Assembly: GCA_021805955.1 (NCBI GenBank)
Contig: JAJZDO010000918.1
Location: 1-11,755, forward strand
Length of the DNA stretch: 11,755 nucleotides
Reading direction: 5' to 3'
Source: Acidobacteriota bacterium
GTDB lineage: Bacteria > Acidobacteriota > Terriglobia > Terriglobales > Acidobacteriaceae
Notes under the pieces: model-generated
What the model was told of the DNA's origin: nothing
Databases searched by the model: none
Seen by the model: only the letters and a program-made list of their open reading frames with translations
Part shown: positions 7,256-11,755 of the stretch, piece after piece
How positions within the stretch are numbered: position 1 is the stretch's first letter
Layout of the letters: each line of letters starts with the position of its first letter
Program-made: the position numbers and the translations under genes

Positions 7256-7759
7256 CTAGAATCCCATCGTGTCGTCTGCTGAAGGCCCGTAGGTTCCTGG
7301 AAGCGGCACATCGTTCAGACGCAAATACACTCCCAACTGCGCGCGGTGATGAATGATGTGGTTCAGGAACATCCCACGATAGACCAGGAAACGTGGCTCG
7401 TCGATGATGGTGTGCCCCTGGAAGCTGAGCTTCCATTTCGTCTGCCATTCCTCGTCGGAAGATTTTGCAATCGCAGCTCGCGCCTTTTCAACAAGAGCGT
7501 CGAAGGCAGTCAGCAGTTGTTGCCGGGAATCCATCACCAGCGGCTTCATGTCGGATTTTGAAAAGTCTAGTTCCGGAAGCTCCACGATCCGTACTGCAAA
7601 CTCCGGCAACTGCGCCGTATGTGCGGCAAGCTTGCCCAGAGCCATCGATTTTTCGTGAGGTTTAAAGTCCGGCTTTCCTTCCGGAACTCGTTCCAGAATC
7701 GCCCGCGTCTTCTTCATTTCCTGGTCGAACTCCGGTAGAAACATCTCTCGTATTTCCAT
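7256..7759 (-). CDS. DinB-fold family protein
   Basis: A 167-residue four-helix-bundle protein of the DinB/YfiT-like superfamily, cytoplasmic. Many members bind a divalent metal through three histidines, and some act as thiol-S-transferases. The matching residues are His47 (LAAHTAQLPEF) and the HxxxH pair His134 and His138 (NHIIHHRAQLGVYLR), so a metal site appears intact. The C-terminal VPLPGTYGPSADD is a common ending of this subgroup. The start ATG 7759 is well supported by an AGGAG ribosome site 6 bases upstream (7766-7770). It probably forms its own unit or follows the LOG gene by about 100 bases on the same strand. The cellular substrate cannot be read from sequence; the name DinB does not imply damage induction here, and no LexA-like site is seen. 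Confidence 0.9.
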   Translation of the reverse strand: MEIREMFLPEFDQEMKKTRAILERVPEGKPDFKPHEKSMALGKLAAHTAQLPEFAVRIVELPELDFSKSDMKPLVMDSRQQLLTAFDALVEKARAAIAKSSDEEWQTKWKLSFQGHTIIDEPRFLVYRGMFLNHIIHHRAQLGVYLRLNDVPLPGTYGPSADDTMGF

Positions 7760-7861
7760 GGTTTTCTCCTCTGCGACAGTTTCCGCGATCGTTGAGCATA
7801 GCGCGCGAAAAATTCTTTGTTTGCCAGGGCGGTTTTTGTTGCCAGGCGATTCGAAGCGCGA

Positions 7862-8818
7862 TTACAGCCGCGTTTTGGTAATTTCCGGACGCAAAGACAT
7901 TTCCGACTCCTCGTCGAGCGGTGTTTGTGGCACGTCCGCTTCCGGTTTCTTCCCCGCCAGGTGATTGCGCGTCAGTGAATCTTTCAAAATCGTAAAAGCT
8001 TCTTCCGGAGTGTCCGCAAAATGGAGCAGTTTCAAATCGTCAGGACCAATCGTTCCCTTTCTTACCAAGGTGTCCAGGTTGATGACCTCGTTCCAATATT
8101 GCGGTCCATAGAGCACAATTGTCATCTCCTTCGCTAGCTTGTGGGTTTGGGCCAGGGTCAGCAATTCGAACATTTCATCCAGCGTGCCGAAGCCTCCTGG
8201 GAATACGACCAGCGCTTTCGCAAGATATGCAAACCAGAACTTGCGCATAAAGAAATAATGAAAATCGAGGCTGAGCGACGGCGTGATATAGGGATTGGGC
8301 GCCTGCTCAAACGGCAGCCGAATGTTCAGTCCGATGGTTTTGCCGCCGGCTTCGCTGGCCCCTCGATTGGCTGCCTCCATGATGCCGGGGCCACCTCCGG
8401 AGGTGACCACGAAGCGATGCCGTTTGTATTCGAGCGTCATGGACCATTCCGTCAGCAAATAGGCAAGCCTGCGCGCATCCTCATAGTAGCGGGCCATCTC
8501 CACCGCAGCTTCCGCGTGGGCGCGACTCCCCTGATTTTCGCCTCCGCTGGCCACATGTTCTAACGACGCCGGCTGCTCCTGAACACCAGCGGTCTTGGCA
8601 GAGCCGGAAACGTCCAGCAATTCCAGACTGCGAGAGGCGTCATCCAGCGCGTTGAAGCGCGCGGAACCAAAGAAAACGACGGTGTCCTGAATCCTCTCCC
8701 GGCGAAAATGCGCTAACGGCTTAATGTATTCCGCGATGATCCGCAAGATGCGGCCGTCTGGACTGTTGATGAATGCCGGATCTTCATAGGAAAGCAGTGC
8801 GGATTTGCTATTGTTCAT
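7862..8818 (-). CDS. LOG family protein (nucleotide 5'-monophosphate phosphoribohydrolase), long form
   Basis: A 318-residue Rossmann-like protein of the TIGR00730/LOG family, formerly mislabelled lysine decarboxylase. Relatives cleave nucleoside 5'-monophosphates to the base and ribose 5-phosphate, including activation of cytokinin nucleotides in some organisms. The key family motifs are intact: SGGGPGIME (140-148), MRK (191-193) and PGGFGTLDE (207-215), including the Arg and Glu used in catalysis. The long-form features are an N-terminal extension (YEDPAFINSPDGR), a hydrophilic insert at about 60-100 between FFGSARF and the EAAVEMARYYEDAR helix, and a charged tail after 287. ATG 8818 has GAGG 6 bases upstream (8825-8828). 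An AT-rich patch near 8860 may carry its promoter. It likely acts in purine or pyrimidine nucleotide salvage or damage clean-up, by inference. Confidence 0.92.
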   Translation of the reverse strand: MNNSKSALLSYEDPAFINSPDGRILRIIAEYIKPLAHFRRERIQDTVVFFGSARFNALDDASRSLELLDVSGSAKTAGVQEQPASLEHVASGGENQGSRAHAEAAVEMARYYEDARRLAYLLTEWSMTLEYKRHRFVVTSGGGPGIMEAANRGASEAGGKTIGLNIRLPFEQAPNPYITPSLSLDFHYFFMRKFWFAYLAKALVVFPGGFGTLDEMFELLTLAQTHKLAKEMTIVLYGPQYWNEVINLDTLVRKGTIGPDDLKLLHFADTPEEAFTILKDSLTRNHLAGKKPEADVPQTPLDEESEMSLRPEITKTRL

Positions 8819-8859
8819 CTACCGCCTCGCGCTGAAGGTGTGGAACCTGTAGAACGATA

Positions 8860-8865
8860 AATATA
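8860..8865 (-). promoter_or_regulatory. Candidate -10 element of the LOG gene promoter
   Basis: TATATT on the minus strand lies in an unusually AT-rich patch, about 42 bases upstream of ATG 8818. No matching -35 box is visible, so support is limited to the hexamer, the local composition and the spacing. Confidence 0.3.
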
Positions 8866-8908
8866 TACGGAAAAGCGCAAAAGATACGCGAAGCATTGGC
8901 TAGCGCAC

Positions 8909-9241
8909 TCATGCTCGATGCTCATAATAATGGATGATTTCCGATATGCCGATCCACACATCCAGCAAGCCCAGCCCGGAAATGACGCCGCGCGTGATGC
9001 CGGAACTCATCAGCCGGCCAATCGGAGAAAACGTCAGCAGATAGTGGTTCTCATTCCAATATCTCGTCCATGGCAGCAGGAAGACCAGCAACCCTACATA
9101 GAAGCAAAATACGACCAGAATTACGAGGGAGACTCGTTGCAACCACAGTGGAGCGGGGGCATCCGACCAAGTTTCCGTCTTCGGCAAAGCAGATGCCTCG
9201 GGTTTCAAGCTTTCCGGTGAGAACAAGTCCTGTTGCAACAT
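8909..9241 (-). CDS. Small conserved two-helix membrane protein
   Basis: A 110-residue protein, unnamed. The N-terminal 35 residues are polar and probably cytoplasmic. They are followed by a membrane helix at about 37-58 (VSLVILVVFCFYVGLLVFLLPW), a short loop with WTRYWNENHYLL, and a second helix at about 82-106 (RGVISGLGLLDVWIGISEIIHYY). The LPWT-W-N and RGVISGLGLLD-WIG patterns recur, in my recollection, in uncharacterised acidobacterial and deltaproteobacterial proteins. ATG 9241 follows AGAGGA closely (about 3 bases), a strong but short-spaced ribosome site. It sits between typA and the LOG gene with gaps of 190 and 90 bases. No catalytic residue is apparent; a scaffold or small membrane regulator role is a guess. 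Confidence 0.8.
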   Translation of the reverse strand: MLQQDLFSPESLKPEASALPKTETWSDAPAPLWLQRVSLVILVVFCFYVGLLVFLLPWTRYWNENHYLLTFSPIGRLMSSGITRGVISGLGLLDVWIGISEIIHYYEHRA

Positions 9242-9358
9242 TTTCCTCTGACCCAGCTGTGGAGTCCTCGATACCGAGGCTCATCCTCTAGCCAGGGCAC
9301 CATAGCGCGTTCCTCGATTTTAGAGCAGTTCCCTCGTGCTGGGCCCGGCTATCAATCA

Positions 9359-9396
9359 CTTTGTGCAGCTTTTCCTAATGGAAAAGCCGCGCAAAG
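9359..9396 (-). terminator. Long near-perfect hairpin downstream of typA
   Basis: A 17-bp stem with a 4-base loop (9376-9379) begins about 36 bases after the typA stop. On the minus-strand transcript it has one A-C mismatch and one G-U pair. The inner arm cttttcc/ggaaaag plus outer ctttg/caaag makes it the strongest hairpin seen in the window. No T-run follows, so it may be a Rho-type or processed 3' end rather than a classic intrinsic terminator. Confidence 0.5.
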
Positions 9397-9431
9397 TTCA
9401 CCGCAACTGGATATACCTGCCATGGAACTGT

Positions 9432-11252
9432 CTAGACTGAGGCGGGCACCGCGTTCCGCTTGGGTCGGCGATTGGCCTGTAATATTTTCTTGCGCAAGCG
9501 CAGACTCTTTGGCGTCACCTCCACCAATTCGTCCTCATTGATAAACTCAATCGCCTGCTCCAGGTTTTGCGGCTTGAATGGCACCAGCCGGATTGCATCG
9601 TCGGCGGAAGAGGCGCGCATGTTGGTCAGCTTCTTTTCGCGGACCGCATTCACGTCCAGATCGTTGTCCCGCGAATGTTCGCCAACAATGATGCCTTCGT
9701 ACACTTCATTGCCCGGCCCGAGAAATAAAACCCCGCGTTCCTGCAATCCATCCAGGGCATAAGTTGTCGTTGTGCCGGCACGATCGGCAATCAAAGCGCC
9801 CGTGCTGCGCTGCGGAATGTCTCCCTGGTGCGGCATATAGCCGTCAAACAAGGAGTTCATGACGATGGTACCCCGGGTTTCCGTCAACATTTCATTGCGC
9901 AACCCAATCAAGCCCCGGCTCGGAATGCGAAACTCCAGGCGAACACGTCCGTAGCCGTGGTTATGCATCTTCACCATTTCAGCCTTGCGCGGTCCCAGTC
10001 GCTCCATCACAACTCCGACAAAGTTCTCCGGAATATCGATCGTCAGCAGTTCGACCGGCTCCATCAATTTTCCGTCGACAACTCGGGTCACGATTTCAGG
10101 CCGTCCGACCATCAGTTCATACCCTTCGCGACGCATCATTTCGATCAAAATAGCGAGCTGCAATTCTCCCCTGCCCAGCACTTTAAAGTTGTCGGCGTTG
10201 CCCGCGTCTTCCACGCGAATGGAAACATTCGTCAGCAATTCTTTTTCCAGCCGCTCACGCAAATTGCGGGAGGTGACATATTGCCCTTCGCGACCGGCAA
10301 ATGGAGAATTGTTCACGAAGAACTGCATCGCAATTGTCGGCTCATCGATTGAAATTGTCGGCAACGGCGCTGGATTTTCCAGGCTCGTGATGGTTTCACC
10401 AATGGTAATTCCGCTGATGCCCGCGACCGCAACTATGTCCCCAAGCGTCGTTTCCTCAATGTCGGTGCGTTTTAGCCCGCTGAAGCTGAACAGCTTGGTG
10501 ATCTTCGTTTTCTCCAGCGATCCGTCGCGCTTGGAGATTGCGACCTCATCGCCGGTATGCAGCGTGCCGTTAAAGACGCGCGCAATCGCCAACCGTCCCA
10601 GGTAGTCTGAATAGTCGAGGTTCGTCACCAGGATCTGCAGCGGGCCGTCAGGATCGCCGGTGGCAGGTGGAATGGTCGAAACGATCGCCTCAAACAACGG
10701 CTGCAAATCGGTGCCCGGAGTCTTAGCGTCGGTTGACGCGGTGCCAAGCTTCGCATTCGTGTAAAGCACTGGAAAATCCAACTGATCTTCGCCTGCATCC
10801 AGATCGATGAACAAGTCATACACCTCGTTCAACACCTCTTGTGGACGCGCGTCAGGACGATCGATTTTATTGATGACCAGGATCGGCGGCAGCTTCGCTT
10901 CCAGCGCCTTGGAAAGTACATACCGCGTCTGCGGCAGCGGGCCTTCGCTGGCATCCACCAGCAGCATCACGCCGTCAACCATCTTCAGCGCGCGTTCCAC
11001 TTCACCGCCAAAGTCGGCGTGACCGGGGGTGTCCACAATATTGATCTTCGCGTCGTGGAAGACGATGGCCGTGTTCTTCGCCAGAATGGTGATTCCGCGC
11101 TCACGCTCCAGATCGTTGGAGTCCATCACGCGTTCCGCGACGGCTTCATTGGAGCGGAAAGTCCCGCTTTGACGCAGCATGGCATCGACAAGAGTGGTCT
11201 TGCCGTGATCGACGTGGGCGATGATAGCGATATTACGGATAACGGACGACAC
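9432..11252 (-). CDS. typA: Ribosome-binding translational GTPase TypA/BipA
   Basis: A 606-residue GTPase of the EF-G-like family that binds the 70S ribosome, helps assembly and translation at low temperature or stress, and is cytoplasmic. All G motifs are visible: G1 AHVDHGKTT (12-20), switch I RGITI (52-56), G3 DTPGH (74-78), G4 NKID (128-131), and a G5-like TNAKLG (165-170). The later regions fit the family order: domain II (about 200-300), EF-G-like domain III, the domain V-like segment (PRKAEM, then RGLIGLRNE), and the BipA-specific C-terminal domain with [13 protein letters not shown] and [12 protein letters not shown]. The length is normal. The start is GTG 11252, with AGGAAA about 12 bases upstream, which is somewhat distant; no better start exists. 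A strong hairpin follows the stop. Confidence 0.97.
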   Translation of the reverse strand: MSSVIRNIAIIAHVDHGKTTLVDAMLRQSGTFRSNEAVAERVMDSNDLERERGITILAKNTAIVFHDAKINIVDTPGHADFGGEVERALKMVDGVMLLVDASEGPLPQTRYVLSKALEAKLPPILVINKIDRPDARPQEVLNEVYDLFIDLDAGEDQLDFPVLYTNAKLGTASTDAKTPGTDLQPLFEAIVSTIPPATGDPDGPLQILVTNLDYSDYLGRLAIARVFNGTLHTGDEVAISKRDGSLEKTKITKLFSFSGLKRTDIEETTLGDIVAVAGISGITIGETITSLENPAPLPTISIDEPTIAMQFFVNNSPFAGREGQYVTSRNLRERLEKELLTNVSIRVEDAGNADNFKVLGRGELQLAILIEMMRREGYELMVGRPEIVTRVVDGKLMEPVELLTIDIPENFVGVVMERLGPRKAEMVKMHNHGYGRVRLEFRIPSRGLIGLRNEMLTETRGTIVMNSLFDGYMPHQGDIPQRSTGALIADRAGTTTTYALDGLQERGVLFLGPGNEVYEGIIVGEHSRDNDLDVNAVREKKLTNMRASSADDAIRLVPFKPQNLEQAIEFINEDELVEVTPKSLRLRKKILQANRRPKRNAVPASV

Positions 11253-11425
11253 GATAGATTCAGTTTCCTGTTCTTGGTTTTTAGATAGGCTGGGCGATGA
11301 CGACGCCAGTATTGAGCCAACTGAGCAAGTCCGACTAGAAAGCCGGAGACTGCGGGGATCATCCTGATCTACTTAACAGTTTACCGCATTGCGAGTGAAG
11401 AACCGTTGGTGGCGAGTAAAGAATC
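11253..11425. other. Intergenic region upstream of typA
   Basis: This 173-bp gap presumably holds the typA promoter, but no convincing -35/-10 pair was found. A minor inverted repeat (gatca-tcc-tgatc, 11357-11369) is present. An open minus frame starting at the ATG in the gap (about 11362) begins with a hydrophobic stretch but runs into typA out of frame and lacks a spaced ribosome site, so it is not called. Confidence 0.4.
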
Positions 11426-11755
11426 CTATCGCGGAAGGACCGTTTCGCGCGTCGATGGCTCCGATAAACTGTGCGCACTGGCCGGCGCCGATACCGCCTC
11501 ATGACGCAGCAGCGATAGATCGCGTTCCAATTTCCGCTGTTTCCGGCTTGTAAAAATCGCCGGATAAAACCGGCTTCTGTGTCGCAGATGAAAACCATCG
11601 TAATAAGCGAGCAGACTGGCGCGCAGGCCGCTTGAAACCTGGGCATCCTTGTCGTGGGTGACCGTGTCCAGTAGTTTCGCATAACTCTTATCCGCCAGTG
11701 GGTACTCTCCCTGCCGAGTTGGCTTCCCGGTGTCATAGTCCAGATCCTTTAGGGG
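11426..11755 (-). CDS. C-terminal part of an uncharacterised protein, possibly zinc-dependent phospholipase C-like
   Basis: A reading frame open from the right window edge ends at TAG (11426-11428), giving the last 109 residues of a protein whose start lies outside. It begins PLKDLDYDTGKPTRQGEYPL, then ADKSYAKLLDTV, a helical stretch (LRASLLAYYDGFHLRHRSRF), and a basic helix with SRKQRKLERDLSLLRHEA, ending in a Ser/Pro-rich tail. The DTGKPTR-GEY-LAD-YAKLLD pattern recalls the C-terminus of acidobacterial proteins labelled zinc-dependent phospholipase C (S1/P1-nuclease-like), which are usually secreted. This is from memory and uncertain, as no zinc ligand region is in view. The tail after the last helix may be strain-specific. 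It lies 173 bases upstream of typA on the same strand. Confidence 0.65.
   Translation of the reverse strand, partial: PLKDLDYDTGKPTRQGEYPLADKSYAKLLDTVTHDKDAQVSSGLRASLLAYYDGFHLRHRSRFYPAIFTSRKQRKLERDLSLLRHEAVSAPASAHSLSEPSTRETVLPR

Noticed and set aside
7813..7853. Two similar stretches containing ttgccagg in the gap between the DinB and LOG genes
   Set aside because: The similarity is short and imperfect, and T-rich runs explain much of it; there is no evidence of a functional repeat.
9266..9279. Small hairpin cctcg-atac-cgagg upstream of the two-TM gene
   Set aside because: A 5-bp stem of this kind is expected by chance and has no T-run or conserved context.
11359..11736. A 125-residue minus-strand open frame at the right edge
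   Set aside because: It overlaps, in another frame, the more protein-like C-terminal reading frame ending at 11426; its Arg/Cys-rich sequence is typical of a shadow.

Overview
The window looks like a chromosomal segment of a Gram-negative bacterium, most likely an acidobacterium (Terriglobia-like). This rests on a class II (metal-dependent) KdsA, a two-subunit-type methylmalonyl-CoA mutase large chain, and several small proteins of a kind I associate with Acidobacteriota. The taxonomic call comes from recognising protein families, not from a search. No rRNA, tRNA, CRISPR array, insertion sequence or phage gene was found. Base composition looks moderately GC-rich and fairly even, with one AT-rich promoter-like patch near 8860.

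Left block, minus strand, 1-3689. It reads right to left: a two-TM hypothetical protein (3216-3689), the B12-dependent mutase large subunit (1530-3167, ending in a normal C-terminus but lacking the B12-binding domain), a broken gene (1198-1469), and kdsA (308-1138). The broken gene is the best find of the window. It resembles the N-terminal part of a DUF4230 membrane-anchored protein. Its frame is broken by an exact 11-bp tandem duplication, and removing one copy restores a single frame from an ATG. It then stops where the rest of the family domain should begin, about 60 bases before the kdsA start. Bases 1-307, downstream of kdsA, hold no gene that I can support.

Middle, 3690-7170. A small conserved hypothetical gene (3790-4101, plus) diverges from the two-TM gene. 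It is followed by two polytopic membrane proteins transcribed away from each other across about 430 bp: a GT-C-like protein (4206-5216, minus) and a Wzy/oligosaccharide-repeat-polymerase-like protein (5647-7170, plus). With kdsA, these suggest envelope polysaccharide work, but no glycosyltransferase cluster surrounds them.

Right block, 7256-11755, all minus: a DinB-fold protein (7256-7759), a long-form LOG-family nucleotide phosphoribohydrolase (7862-8818), a two-TM small protein (8909-9241), the translational GTPase TypA/BipA (9432-11252), and the C-terminal part of a further protein running off the right edge (11426-11755).

I see no convincing undescribed multi-gene system. The items most worth a second look are the DUF4230-like remnant and its duplication, the mutase with a non-standard N-terminus, the orphan polymerase-like protein with its long leader, and the strong hairpin after typA.
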